Below, piece after piece: positions 1 through 10,689 of a DNA stretch of 64,000 nucleotides (positions are counted from its first letter, which is position 1; each line of letters opens with the position of its first letter). The notes under the pieces are model-generated. The model had not been told where the DNA came from. It searched no databases and saw only the letters and a list, made by a program, of their open reading frames with translations. The translations under genes were made by a program, and so were the position numbers. Source of the DNA: Diplonema papillatum (lineage: Eukaryota; Euglenozoa; Diplonemea; Diplonemida; Diplonemidae); NCBI GenBank assembly GCA_030068145.1, contig JAPJBO010000061.1, forward strand, positions 414,502-478,501. The letters run 5' to 3'.

Positions 1-1288
1 GAAACCATGGACAAGGTGGCTCCGAAAAAGAGGGAGGAAAGAAGCATAAGAGTTGCGACCGCGTGGAGCAGACGCAACCACACGCATCCGGTTGTGATGA
101 CTTTGAGGTCTGCAGCTCTTTATACCAATGGCTGTTGTAGCGACGATGCTCTGTTATGCGAGGCCGTTGGCCAACGCGCTGAAGACGATCGGGAAAGCAC
201 ATCCGCTTCCAATAATAGGCTATACAGATACGGTCGTTCAGGACAGCGGGAGCACCGCCGCGCCACAGGCTACAAGACCGGGGTTTTTCGGCGGCGTAAG
301 ACAAAGAGGGAGTGCAATCAGCATCAGGAGGTGAGAAGGGCACACGTATGCCGGGGCAATGTTGAACCCGCCAGAAAAGCGATGGCCACGCAGTAACGTG
401 TGCGCTAAACATCGCTTGCCACCGTGCACCTTGCATACGACGACGGGTGGCAACCGTCACCGGAAGGGGCACCATCGGGCGGTGTTGTCGGAGCATAGAC
501 AGCGACGGCAGGAAGAACCCCACCGACAATGCAGAAGAGGACGGCAGATTCAAAAAGCCCCACTCGGCACGGCTGCCGATACAAGTAAACATGAGAACGT
601 GGGTTGGAAGCAGCAGAGGACGAAGTGGTAGGCACAGAAGAGTGGAATCTGGTGTCAGAAAACCTCAGCATCCGCATGTGACGACATTCTGCATCATTAG
701 CTTGTGGTTACCTATTTGCTCGTGTCAGATCGCCGATGAAAGAAAGCGGTGAGCATCAGCGACTGCTCTGCACAAACGAGACCGCGACGACACACAAGAA
801 GGGGCCGAGCCAAGTCGAAGAACAGCCCAGGAAGGGCCCTGAAGAGTCAGAGAGCCCGCCAGAAGACGGAGGAAGAGAAGTGCCCGCTAGTAGATCAAAA
901 GAAGAAGGTGATCCCGCCCTCTGAAAGGAAAGCCAAAATTTGGCTGGAAACGGACACCTGACGGACACACAGAAGGACCCGCGAAGTGGTATCCTATAGG
1001 ACCCCTCAGCATGACCTTCCGGCGTTTCTTTTAAAAGAAACGGAAACGTTTCCGTTTCCGTTTCCGTTTCCGTTTCCATATTTCGAAAAACTAAAAGAAA
1101 CGGCGTTTCCATCCAACTTAGCCCTAGGGGGTACGACTCCCACTGTAGAACCTGTCCGGAAAACCTATTTTTAGGTGTTTTTGTCACTTGGTTGTTATTT
1201 TGTGCTACCTGCCAGCTCGAAACAGCTTTTGGACGTATGTTAGGGCCTCTTCAGTGAACTTGCGGTGACTCCCGGCACGTAGTTGCAC
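1..1288. other. No recognisable gene; short simple repeat
   Basis: No open frame here has a recognisable domain and none stands out from chance. The one structural feature is a run of the hexamer TTTCCG/GTTTCC with flanking AAACGG units at about 1030-1105, which makes a partly self-complementary patch. I see nothing else in this stretch. Confidence 0.5.
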
Positions 1289-1330
1289 CTATATGGGCAT
1301 GTGGGGGGGGTAGAGACCCCCCCCCCGCCG

Positions 1331-1760
1331 CCGGACGGTCCTGGCGCGTGATGGTGCGTTTTGGCAGGTTTCATCATTGCTGGGGGCTTGGCAGCCCTGA
1401 GAAGCCTTCATGCACATGTGCCGAACACCAGAAAGGTCCAAATACCACCCCAGGCCCAGGCCCGACCTCAGGACCCCCAGGAAACACGTACAAGAGCACG
1501 AAGAATACATCCAAACCCACTAAGAATACACTAAAAATACAGCCAGACCACTAAAAATACACTAAAAATACACACAAAATCACTAAGATACAAGCGGGAC
1601 CACCAGATATAGACGCAAAAATACTGGAAATACAAGCAAACACACTAGTAAAACTAAGAAAACAACCCATTTGCAGGTAAATTCACGAAAAAATAGATAA
1701 AACCCCACCTCATCCCGTGCCCCGGTTGTCCGGAGCCGTGCGCTGCCTGTGTTCCGGTGG
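1331..1760 (+). repeat. Dispersed repeat A, copy 1 (uninterrupted)
   Basis: This block is present in opposite orientation at 8935-10055. Matching landmarks are the GGACGGTCCTGGCGCGTGATGG end, the GGGGGCTTGGCAGCCCTGAGAAG stretch in divided form, and the far end with a CCGGTTGTCCGGAG motif. Here the sequence reads straight through the point (about 1654-1668) where the other copy carries a 0.7-kb insertion, so this copy shows the empty site. Short ORFs on both strands are low-complexity and I do not call them genes. Confidence 0.75.
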
Positions 1761-2447
1761 GACATTCTTTTGCAAGGCTGGCACAACGAAAGCGAGTGTT
1801 CTGCAAGCCCACAAGGGATGAGTACGAGGCGTTGGTAGGCGAATGGGATGGGACAGTTTCCCGTCGGGCGTGGGGGGGGATATGGTTGCAAAAAGTGGCG
1901 CGAGGGTTGGCAAGGAGACTGTGTTTGTGGAGGGTGCAGGGTGCAGCGGAAAACACATGGTGTTTGAGTTGCTCCCTCACGCAAGCACCACGTGCTAAAA
2001 GCCTAGCACTCCTGCGATGCGCATGGGGATCCGGAAGTACACCTACAGACCGCAAGAAGACGAAGGTATCCAGGATCTACACCGGGGTGTGACCCCTAAG
2101 TCGTCAGGAGCAAACCCTGTAAGAAAGCTCCAGTATGACTCGGACGAAGAGGTGAGCCCAGGCGGGCGACCCACACACACTGTCGATAAGTGGATAGAGA
2201 AGTACGGCAGCACGAAAGACCATCATGAATGTGTCCTCTCAGAGCAGAGTCGTGCACAGGTACGTCCTGGTACCAGAAATAGAGTTGCACGGCAAAAGAC
2301 GCTCTGGTATCTTGCTTTTGGCCCAGGAGGTTACGAATATCTCTGCCTGCGTGCGTCTTGTGCCGGACAGGCTTGGCATCCATTTGTTGGACTGATTCGT
2401 GGGCAACAGTGCGGTCAACTCTGAAGGGCAAATACCGATAAACGGAA

Positions 2448-2520
2448 ACAAGTTGGACCGGACAAAATGGTCCAACTCACCTATTTTGGGCTCTGGTGGT
2501 CCAACTTTTATCCGGCCACT
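2448..2520. repeat. GGACCGGACAAAATGG repeat, short copy
   Basis: A short copy of a dispersed repeat built on GGTCCAAC/GTTGGACC units. Longer copies are at about 3030-3205 and, inverted, at 39240-39440. The units are self-complementary in part. Confidence 0.6.
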
Positions 2521-3029
2521 TTTTTTCGGGGGGTTCTGTGTACTTGGTGCAGTTTTGCGGCTGGCCAGCACTCGCTCCACTCCGTAGTCGCGCATGGGTG
2601 GAGTTCCCGAACACTGCGCGGCGCTGCGTAACCCGCTGAGTTCCCTCCAGCAACTCGCAACGAAGCACCCATGGTCATTGGTCGCCATGGCCCTGTGGTG
2701 GAATCACAAGATCTTCCTTGCGCGGAAGGATGTTTGATCGCGACCGGTTGCGGTTGGTCAGTGCCGAGGGTGGACCAAGATGCGTCCACCGTCTGTCCCA
2801 TTGCTTTGGTAGAGTGCAAACGCAAAAATGCAGAGTGCAAACGAGATGGCTCGAGGTTGTGTGGCTGACAGTGAAGGAAAAAGTATGAGCCGCCAATAAA
2901 CGACGATCTTGGTACGCTCAAGAAGAAACCCAACGCATCTCTCGCGCCTGACTACCCATTTGTCACGGGACATTTTTTACCTCATGCCCATCGACCCAAC
3001 CCCGCCTAAGTGGATACGTGCCTGGGCGG

Positions 3030-3205
3030 AAATATGTTGGACCGGACAAAATGGTCCAATTGTTTTGGTCGTCCGCGGTCCAACCTTTGTCCGGTCCAAT
3101 ATATTTTCGGTCCAACATATTTCCGGTCCAACTTTCTTCTGCTTATGGTATGGAAGATCCACGGGGGGTTTCGAGGGCTGAAGGATTCTTGTCACACGAG
3201 GTTCT
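3030..3205 (+). repeat. Dispersed repeat B (GGTCCAAC-rich), copy 1
   Basis: Four GGTCCAA-type units are followed by a unique-looking tail that includes ATGGAAGATCCACGGGGG. The block occurs in inverted orientation at about 39240-39440 with the same tail (CTTCCATACCATAAGCAG side). It behaves as a small dispersed element; no coding capacity is evident. Confidence 0.7.
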
Positions 3206-4480
3206 AGGGGAAGTTGTTTGGGCTGTTGCCGTGAGATTAGTACTTCTTGGGGTTTGGCGGTTGCTTTGGTCGGGTCGGGGTGTTGGGAACGAACGCGGTG
3301 TGCCTACTGCTTCATTTTATTGTCGTTGATTATTGGGGTGTTGCTGCCGCTGCCGTGCTTGCGTTCTCACCTTCTTCCTATGCTTGTAGGGCCCATGTTG
3401 CCCATTCAGCGCACTTGTCTCCCGGGCAGCTGGCACGCGTAGAGCCACACTCCGGATTACCGCGTGGTTCCCTTCGCTTAGGCGTCCAGGGCCTGCATTC
3501 GGGTGCCCGAACACCGGCCTTTGGTCCGCCTCCGGCTGAAACCATCTAAGGTGCGCTGTGTCGCCCCCTGTCAGAATGTGTTGAGAGGTGGCCTTTTCGT
3601 TGCACCCTCCTAAACCACATATCTCCGTTGTGCCGTTTTGTAGAATCGATTGCCTCACTAGCGCACTGCTCCGCTGGACCTCCGGAGTTGGTGCAGCGTC
3701 TTGCCGTTGATGCTGCTCTGTGGCGCGTTTAGTCGCTCTCTGATGCTCGAGGGTCCCCCGTGCAAACCTGCCGATCTCTTCCATCTGCACTAGGCCGGCG
3801 GCATCTTGGGCGCATACATATTGATCCACATCAAAGACGCTTCGTCCGTTTAGCACTCTTCCTGCTGCCTCGTCCGCTTTTTCATGTTTACGAAACCTCA
3901 CAAATTCTGACTATTATGGTCGAGCCCGAGTGTTACATTGATGGGCTGTGTGGAACTCCTCACTGCGGCAACAACAATGTCAAGATCCCTGCTTGGGCAA
4001 AGCCTCCGTGCCGAAGCGTGTCGGGAAATGGTAGGCATGCTCGGACCGACTGGAAGTATTCGCAACAGTCAGGCGGCCGCTTCTGCCCAGGGTTCCCCGC
4101 TCCCCGCTCACGTCGCTATTGTAGAGTGTGTTTCACTGTTGTGAATTTGGCACGACACCACTCACAGTGCGTCTCTCTTGCCTCCGTTTCTTCTCATTTT
4201 GTAGACGCTTTTCCTCGGCAGCTGTCAACTAGCTCAACAAAAGTCTCAGGGTAAAGGGGCTGGACAGTGCGTACAGTTCCAGTTGGGTGCGCGCTGCTCC
4301 TCTCATCCTTTTTCAACGGCGCCGCTGTCTATCAGGGGAGATGATTCCCATCAAGGCCCCCAACAACCCTGCCCAACTCAGTCCGAGGGGTAGTGCACAT
4401 CGACCAAACCTCCCCAGTTTTCGATCTCGCAATTTTTCACGCAAAACCCCCTATACATCACTGTTTTGGACTGAAAAACA
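3206..4480. other. No supported gene
   Basis: The longest open frame, 3317-3901 on the minus strand (194 codons), is Gln/Arg/Ala-rich and matches no family I know. Composition alone does not support calling it a gene. I see no repeats of note here. Confidence 0.3.
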
Positions 4481-4489
4481 CCTGAATTC

Positions 4490-4640
4490 ACTTGTAATTT
4501 TTACTAGTGCACTAGTAAAATTTACAAGTGCACTAGTAAAATTTACTAGTGCACTTGTAAATTTTACTAGTAAAAGTGTAAATTTTACTAGTAAAAATTT
4601 TTACTAGTAAATTTACTAGTAAAAGGGTCATTTTACAAGT
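4490..4640. repeat. ACTAGTAAAATTTAC palindromic tandem repeat
   Basis: Overlapping units of ACTAGTAAA, GTGCACTAGT and AAATTTACTAGT alternate in both orientations, so the block can fold on itself at several registers. AT-rich and non-coding. The flanks (about 4735-4850 and, inverted, about 5440-5510) both contain GGGTCAAATTTT-like units, so this may be the inside of a small inverted-repeat element of about 0.8 kb; that part is uncertain. Confidence 0.55.
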
Positions 4641-5524
4641 TTACTACTGCACCGTGTAGTGCAAAGGGGGGGGGGTTGGCATCGTACCATATGTTTTTTT
4701 TACCGTTTATACACCTGACATATTTTTTGAGTGTATTTTGAGTGAAATTTTGACTCAGGGGTTTGGGTCAAATTTTTGGGTCAGATTTACGGGTCGAAGT
4801 TTTGGATCAATTTTTGGGCCACATTTTGGGGTCATTTTGCCCTTATGCTCTTTCCGAGAGTGGCGGTTCTCAGGGTGAGTTTTCAGCATGTTGTTGTGTC
4901 GCACTATCGAGTTTTGGGGATATTTTCTCTGTTCTCAAGTGCACCTCAGTGCAACGAATGAGCGCCATGCATCAGCGGTCCCACCACTGTAGATCCCCAA
5001 CCGTAGAGGGACCATCCCACCACATTTGCGTCAGTCCCTTTGGAACTCAACACAACACCACCTTAGTCTATTCGCATGAATGTGCCATCCAAAGATGCAA
5101 AACGCGGAATGTGAGCGAACGTGTTCCTTGAGGCGGAGAGGCTAGAACAGCCGAGACGAACTGCCGGTCGGCATCGGCTTCTTCGGTCAGGACGTCAGCC
5201 AGGCTTCCGGAGGTTGGTTGTTAAGATGTGCCAGGTCATACCTCAGCTGACCGAAGGAAGCCGTAGACACCGCATCGTCCAACTTTTGTTGCTTCGCCTT
5301 TGCATTGTACGCAGTGCGCGCAATACCTTCGCCCCCGTCAAGTCTTCAAAGCGTGTTTGCACAGCGATTTGCTTTCCGCTTTTGCCTTTCCAGTCAGATG
5401 TTGACACGTGCGCGGCTGCCAGTCACCCAAATTACGCTAAAATATTGACCCGAAAATTGGACCCAAAATTCGAAAGCTCCACCCAAAAGTGAAATTTTCC
5501 CCAAATATTTGTAGAATACAAAAA

Positions 5525-6985
5525 CTAGAAAGTTTTGTCAAAAATTTGCGCCAGGTGCATTATCGGTAAAAAAAAAAATCCAGGTGCATTATCGGTAAAA
5601 AAAAATATGAAGTCTATTAACGGTAATCGATAAATATGCAGGTGCATTATTGGTAAAGTCCCGTCGTAATGCGTCTCGCCGTAGTGAGCGAGCATAATTG
5701 CTGATTCGTCTTGTTGCTCACTTCCGATCCGCAAGTACGTAGGGCTGCCGGTCCGGGTGAGGATAAAGAGAGCTATCGGCCGCTGGTAGACTACGTTAGC
5801 GACCTGGAGTGACGTAAGGTCACGCCACCCTTCGGAAGTTCCGACCGAACTCAAACTCCTCTTCCATTGGGTCCAGGTGCGGTGGGGGAGGACTTCGTTG
5901 GTGAAGAAAGCAGGGTTGCGTTCGGCGAATTCAAGAAGGTCGTTCTTCCCTACTGCCTTGCCAATTGCTGCAAATTGGCAATTGCCATCCCCTGGTATGC
6001 GTACTAGGGAAAGGCCGAATGCCTGCAGGCGCTGCTTGGCGACACATTGCAATTGTCCATATGTTAAAGTTTCTGCAGCTCGTGCGGAGGCGGGTGCTGA
6101 TGGAACAGGGGCTGGTGAAGTTGCGGCCGGTTCGGGTGCAAGTGTCGATGGCTTAAAACGTCCCACGTATGCTACCTCTTGATATGCGGGTTTGCCCTCC
6201 CTGTAACGCCTCCCGATCTTGGTGAGCTCGAAGAGGAGGTCGCGCTGCGTTGTTCGAAGGTTGGGAAGGCGTTCCTGGAGAGTCCGGGCAAAGATTGCGC
6301 GCAGATTGCCAAATCCGAAGCCGCGGTCGAGAAGGGTGTATACGACTAGGCACACTTCCCTTACGATGTCGGGGAAGTTGTTGCAAAGCGCTAGGGCCCT
6401 GATCGTCATGCTTTTGAGGATCGAGGTCCCTTGCGCGCGTGGAATAGCCGAACGTCGATGGACAAAGCGCGTTGGCTTGAAGTCCCATGTGCGCGCTTTT
6501 TCGTTGACAGTGAGGCGTACCCATGCGTGACGATCGCACTCCGGTCGTTCGACCCGGATACGGAGACCAACATACTCGACGTCGTCTACCGCCCTCGTGG
6601 TCGCGCGGTAGAGCATCTTGTATAAGGCAGTAGGCGGAGGAGGGGATTTCCAGCAGAGAAAATCGTCGATGTACCTCGTGTTCAACGCCAGGGCTCGCGC
6701 TTCCTCTATTTTATACTGCGCCAGCAAACCATCCACGTATTCTGCTTCTACAGAATAGCAGAATAAGTTGGCGAGTTCGCTGGACGATATGCCTCCCATC
6801 GGGATACCCTTCACCTGTCTTTTGAAGACGCCTCCCTGGCAAATGTATGCGTTGTCCACGACAAATGCCAGGTATTCTTCAGCTTCCTCAAGACTGAATC
6901 CGAGGTTGGGTTCGAAAGCCAAAGCCTCTCGGATAGCTTTAAGCACGCCCGCCTTGAGCTCGGGGTGCAACAGCTCACTGTACAT
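5525..6985 (-). CDS. Reverse transcriptase fused to OTU-type cysteine protease
   Basis: A 486-codon open frame with two domains. Residues 1 to about 240 are reverse transcriptase: motif B-like GIPMGGISSSELANLF (60-75) and catalytic YIDD (105-108), followed by a KPTRF-type thumb region as in Penelope-like RTs. A Pro/Ala linker (about 281-303) leads to an OTU domain: PGDGNCQFAAIG (331-342) supplies the catalytic Asp and Cys (C336), and HYGETHYDG supplies the C-terminal His (H439). OTU proteases cleave ubiquitin or related modifiers. Penelope-like elements usually carry a GIY-YIG nuclease after the RT; none is seen here. The tail after residue 446 is encoded by AT-rich repeats (GGTGCATTATCGGTAAA) and may not be functional. 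The RT start is missing from this frame; see the upstream fragment. RT and OTU calls are firm; the Penelope affinity is inferred. Confidence 0.85.
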   Translation of the reverse strand: MYSELLHPELKAGVLKAIREALAFEPNLGFSLEEAEEYLAFVVDNAYICQGGVFKRQVKGIPMGGISSSELANLFCYSVEAEYVDGLLAQYKIEEARALALNTRYIDDFLCWKSPPPPTALYKMLYRATTRAVDDVEYVGLRIRVERPECDRHAWVRLTVNEKARTWDFKPTRFVHRRSAIPRAQGTSILKSMTIRALALCNNFPDIVREVCLVVYTLLDRGFGFGNLRAIFARTLQERLPNLRTTQRDLLFELTKIGRRYREGKPAYQEVAYVGRFKPSTLAPEPAATSPAPVPSAPASARAAETLTYGQLQCVAKQRLQAFGLSLVRIPGDGNCQFAAIGKAVGKNDLLEFAERNPAFFTNEVLPHRTWTQWKRSLSSVGTSEGWRDLTSLQVANVVYQRPIALFILTRTGSPTYLRIGSEQQDESAIMLAHYGETHYDGTLPIMHLHIYRLPLIDFIFFFTDNAPGFFFLPIMHLAQIFDKTF

Positions 6986-7373
6986 AATAATGAAATCCAG
7001 AGAGGGCCTTCAAACGCGTGTAGTTCTGCTTTATGCGGAGCGCCACCTCTTCAGCGGATCCTACTATCCAGTAGCGTCTTATCCCCTGCCTAGCAAACAG
7101 AAGTACGTCCTTCTTGCGGAGTGCTTCAGAGGCTGCTTTCAGAACGACGGAAAGCCGTCCATCCGCTCCAGATATCGCGAGGTCACGACTTCTTTTCTCC
7201 GGCGTTTCCGGCTTCCCATGGAGGAGCTCCTCCATGATATTTTGGGTGCTGTCCTCGGCGACGACTCGTCTTAGATTTTCACTGATATGCGTATGCGTAT
7301 GCGTATGCAGGTTCGGGTGCACGGCAGCTGATTTCCGCACGCAAGCAAATGCCCGTGGCCTTGCGAGTTGCAA
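6975..7373 (-). pseudogene. N-terminal part of the RT-OTU protein, frameshifted
   Basis: This open frame (132 codons) ends about where the RT-OTU frame begins, in a different reading frame. The RT frame has a stop just upstream of a segment reading SLDFIIMYSELL, which looks like an RT motif A region, while this frame ends shortly after IKQNYTRLKAL. The simplest reading is one gene broken by a small indel near 7005-7015. The N-terminal His/Thr stretch (HTHTHTH) comes from a GCATAC/GTATGC hexamer repeat at 7284-7308, so the real start is probably downstream of it, for example at the Met of MEELLHGKPE. No domain is recognised in this part. Confidence 0.5.
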
Positions 7374-8170
7374 GAGAAAGTATCGAAGTAATAGAAGTGT
7401 TGACTGCAGCTAATTCTGAGCTCCCCCGCGAAATCAACTGGATAAAAGGGTAATTGTGAACAAAAAATTAGGGCGCACCGAGTCTCGTCATGCCAGTCGC
7501 TCCGCGCCGAACCGGAGGCAAGCCGCAGGTCTGCGTTGGAGTGTCGAGAAGTACTCGTGTGCCTCGACACGGGGATTGGGTGCTGGTCGTATCCCCCGTA
7601 GCTCGGGTCGATGGCCGATCGGGCAGAGCGCGCTGAAGACGCGTGCAGCGATCGTCTAGAATGCGGCGAGCCCGCGTCGTGAAAAAGAGCGCGATTCCTG
7701 GCGCGTGAGTCGAGCACGCCTCCGGGGGCGCTCCTTGACGGAGGGTCGAGCCTGCCTTCAGACCGTTGAAACCGCGAACTTTCCTCATACCCCACGCTAT
7801 AGCCGTTGCTGCGTTGGGACGAGTCCAAAAGCCCCCGCGAAGCACTGCGCCTATCGGACCCTCTACGGGTAGCCCTCCATTGTTCCTCTGTCAGGAACCC
7901 GCCATTCAAATCCTCGTTGCCTGATTGCTGGCGCCATCGGCAGTCGTTTGTCTGCGACTTCCATGCGTCCGGGTCGCGGAAGTCAAGCGAGCTGTCGTTG
8001 TTGTTGATGTGGTTCTTTTTTTGTACGGTTGCACTGAAGGGAACAAGATAAACGGGCGATTGCATAGCTCCTGCATAATTTGTGCGTTCTTCTTGCGGGG
8101 TTTGTGGATTTTTTGAAACCACTTTTGTCACGAACGCTGACCACTGACTCAGTGGCACAGTGTTCCACAA
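7271..8170 (-). CDS. Unidentified Ser/Arg-rich open frame upstream of RT-OTU
   Basis: A 299-codon open frame on the same strand as the RT-OTU gene, immediately upstream. It is rich in Ser, Arg, Asp and Asn with repeated SARSARS-like stretches, has no recognisable domain, and its last codons are the GCATAC hexamer repeat (RIRIRI). It could be a Gag-like first ORF of the same element, or simply a long chance frame. Several overlapping frames of similar composition exist. I give it low weight. Confidence 0.25.
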   Translation of the reverse strand: MWNTVPLSQWSAFVTKVVSKNPQTPQEERTNYAGAMQSPVYLVPFSATVQKKNHINNNDSSLDFRDPDAWKSQTNDCRWRQQSGNEDLNGGFLTEEQWRATRRGSDRRSASRGLLDSSQRSNGYSVGYEESSRFQRSEGRLDPPSRSAPGGVLDSRARNRALFHDAGSPHSRRSLHASSARSARSAIDPSYGGYDQHPIPVSRHTSTSRHSNADLRLASGSARSDWHDETRCALIFCSQLPFYPVDFAGELRISCSQHFYYFDTFSCNSQGHGHLLACGNQLPCTRTCIRIRIRISVKI

Positions 8171-8299
8171 ATTGGTCCATGGCGCGGCCCGTAAGCATCC
8201 CGGTGTCGGAGGGTTCTTTCTGACACATCAGATCGATGTCTCTGACCGGCGAGACTGACGAGTAATGCACGACGGTTACATCCAAAGCCAACAGGCTGG

Positions 8300-8934
8300 G
8301 ATCCAGTTTGTCGAGAGCAGCTGCTATAGTGTAGAACTGAAATTTCGTCGAACCAACATTTAAAAGCTACAGCTCCGCGGGGCCGAGGGGCTGTCCGGGG
8401 TTGGGAAAGTATCTACTGGAAAAACAACAGGGGACAATTACTACTGGTTATCAGTGGTCCATTCCCACTGGGTCCCGCGGGCTGGCGTTTCGAGAATGGG
8501 CAGAAGGCTGAATTCGAAAGTTCGAGTCAGCCCACCTACACTTGTGTCAAACGAGCATCTCACCAAGTGTGGATCCGCCCCCGTCGACGGCTCGCGTCCC
8601 AATGCACTAAAGGAAGTAAAACCATTTGGCAGGAACCTGTTTGGGATAATGAGAGTACGTCATAAAACATAGGTTAAATTGTCGATGAGCCTCACAATGA
8701 GCAGTAACTACAAGAACAACGAGCTGTTCTTGCGCGCACACTACTTTTCTTGCATAGCAGTTTTGGTTGGGCGAAGCGGCCACGTACGCGGCGTTCTGCG
8801 CGCTGCTGCGTTTGGCAAACTGCTTGGTGACCCGTAACATGCAGTTTGGCAGGCGGCTGGTTCGCCGCAGGTAGCATTTCGAGCGCGGCGTTACCTCAGA
8901 CGTTTTCGGGAACCTTTGGGTTCGTTACCGAGAT
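8300..8934. other. No recognisable feature
   Basis: Short open frames only, none with a recognisable motif, and no evident repeat structure until dispersed repeat A begins at about 8935. Confidence 0.4.
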
Positions 8935-10055
8935 CCTCCGGACAACCGGGACACGGGATAAGGTGGGGTTTTATCGATTATTTCGTGAATTTACCTGGAA
9001 ATGGGTTGTTTTCTAAGATTTCATAGATGGCCGGTTGATAACGTTATATAACGTTATATAACGTTATAACGGCCATAACGATATATAACGTTATATAACG
9101 TTATATAACGGTCGAAAACGCAAAATAACGGAAAAAATAACGCAAATGACGGTTTTTGGGAATTTTCAGATTTTGGCCATTTTTTGCCGATTTTTCCAGA
9201 TTTCGGCCATTTTTACCCTTATTCCAGATTTCTGGCCATATTTGGTGGTTTTTGGCCATTTTTGCCGATTTTCTCAGATTTTGGCCTATTTTGGTAGTAC
9301 CTTCGACCTCCGTTTTTTAGCAGACGTGCTTGACTGGAACGTTCACAGTAGGGGTCTTCTTCACAGATCTTTAGGCACTGAGGGTCAAACACTACCGGAT
9401 TTGCCTCAAAACGAGCTGAAAACGCGCGATTTCACTCCCCACAGGAAGAAAAAAAAAATTGCGAGGGGTCTCCCCTTCAGATTTCTCCCTACAACGACGA
9501 AAATACCGTTATAATAACGTTATATAACGTTATATAACGTTATTATAACGTTATATAACGTTATAACGGTCAAATAACGTTATTTTTCGACCAAAAATGG
9601 CAAATAACGGTTTTATAACGGTCAATAACGGTTTTTCTGGATTTAGGGGGGGGGTAACAAATAACTCCGGGAATAACGTTATATAACGTTATATAACGAT
9701 ATATAACGGCCATCTATGTTTCTTAGTTTTATTAGTGTGTTCGCTTGCATTTCCAGTATTGCTGCGTCTATATCTAGTGGTCCCGCTTGTATCTTAGTGA
9801 TTTTGTGCGTATTCTTAGTGTATTTCTAGTGGCCTGGCTGTTTTTAGTGTATTCTTAATGGGTTTGGATGTATTCCTCGTGCTTTTGTACGTGTTTCCTG
9901 GGGGTCCTGAGGTCGGACCAGGGCCTGGGGTGGTATTTGGACCTTTCTGGTGTTCGGCACATGTCCATGGGGGCTTCTCAGGGCTGCCAAGCCCCCAGCA
10001 ATGATGAAACCTGCCCAAAACGCGCCATCACGCGCCAGGACCGTCCGGTGGCGGG
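8935..10055 (-). repeat. Dispersed repeat A, copy 2, inverted and interrupted
   Basis: Reverse-oriented copy of the 1331-1760 repeat. Both ends match (CTCCGGACAACCGGG at the left, CCAGGACCGTCCGG at the right), as does the middle. It is split by a 0.7-kb palindrome-rich insertion at 9018-9718. Directly after the right end lies a GGGGCCCGGGCCCCGGG palindrome (about 10089-10106). Confidence 0.75.
9018..9718. mobile_element. MITE-like element made of AACGTTATATAACGTT palindromes
   Basis: The element begins with ATTTCATAGATGGCCGG and ends with its inverted counterpart CGGCCATCTATG. It is flanked by imperfect 8-bp direct repeats, TTTCTAAG at 9010-9017 and TTTCTTAG at 9719-9726. The related copy of the host repeat near 1660 has a single TTTCTTAG, which is the empty site. 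Inside are two clusters of self-complementary ATAACGTTATATAACGTT units (9037-9125 and 9505-9710) around a T-rich middle. It has no coding capacity. An 8-bp duplication would suit mobilisation by a hAT transposase, and hAT genes occur elsewhere in the window, but that link is inferred. Confidence 0.7.
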
Positions 10056-10436
10056 GGGCAAGGGTGCCTGGAAATCCAGGGTCTCCGGGGCCCGGGCCCC
10101 GGGCCCCGGGTTAGCGCTAGGGTCCAGGCCGACGGTAATCACGCCATCCAAGGATGGAATCTTCAATATTGCAGCTTCCACAACAAGCGGAGAGCAAGAT
10201 GAGAAAAAATCAAGAAATAAACTTGATACATTTCGATAAAAAAAGCTCAGTCGTGCATTTACCATCGGGGCTGAGCGGGCGGAGGTTCGAAGGTGAAATG
10301 GTCAAAATGCCCTGAGAAAAATGTGGGACAAAAACTTTCCGAAATGCGGGTTTTTAGGGATTCTCATACATGTACGCCTATATATATTTAGCCTATATTC
10401 GATTATTTTCGCGTTTTTCCCAAAGAATAATAATAA

Positions 10437-10634
10437 GCATTTATTCGGCAAGATAATTTCCGTTTATTTTGTCGAGGTGTCGGTTTTAGTCCCGAGGGAG
10501 GCCCGAGGGGGGGTTTGCAACCCCGAGCCACGAGCGGAGCGAGTGGCGAGGGGTTGCAAACCCCCCCGAGGGCCTCCCGAGGGACTAAAACCGACACCGA
10601 GGCAAAATTGGCGGAAATTATTGCCGAATAAATG
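10437..10634. repeat. Near-perfect 200-bp hairpin (MITE-like)
   Basis: Outer arms TTTATTCGGCAAGATAATTTCC and their inverted counterpart surround GC-rich inner arms (TCGGTTTTAGTCCCGAGGG, GGGGTTTGCAACCCC). The loop is about GAGCCACGAGCGGAGCGAGTGG. Because of the symmetry nearly the same short peptide can be read from either strand, which explains matching ORFs in both directions; these are not genes. Confidence 0.75.
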
Positions 10635-10689
10635 ATTTTATTGGGAAAAATAAATTCCCGAGGATGGAAAGAAAACCATACTGCTTTGC

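Noticed and set aside
756..1187. 143-codon minus-strand ORF with METETETET repeat
   Set aside because: The repeat comes from the TTTCCG hexamer run; no domain.
3317..3901. 194-codon minus-strand ORF
   Set aside because: No family recognised and composition is low in hydrophobic residues; kept only as an uncertain note.
7284..7373. HTHTHTH metal-binding motif at the start of the RT-OTU upstream ORF
   Set aside because: It is encoded by a GCATAC hexamer microsatellite.
9030..9720. Telomere-like or origin-like repeat (ATAACG units)
   Set aside because: Units are palindromic, in both orientations and inside a bounded insertion with target duplication.
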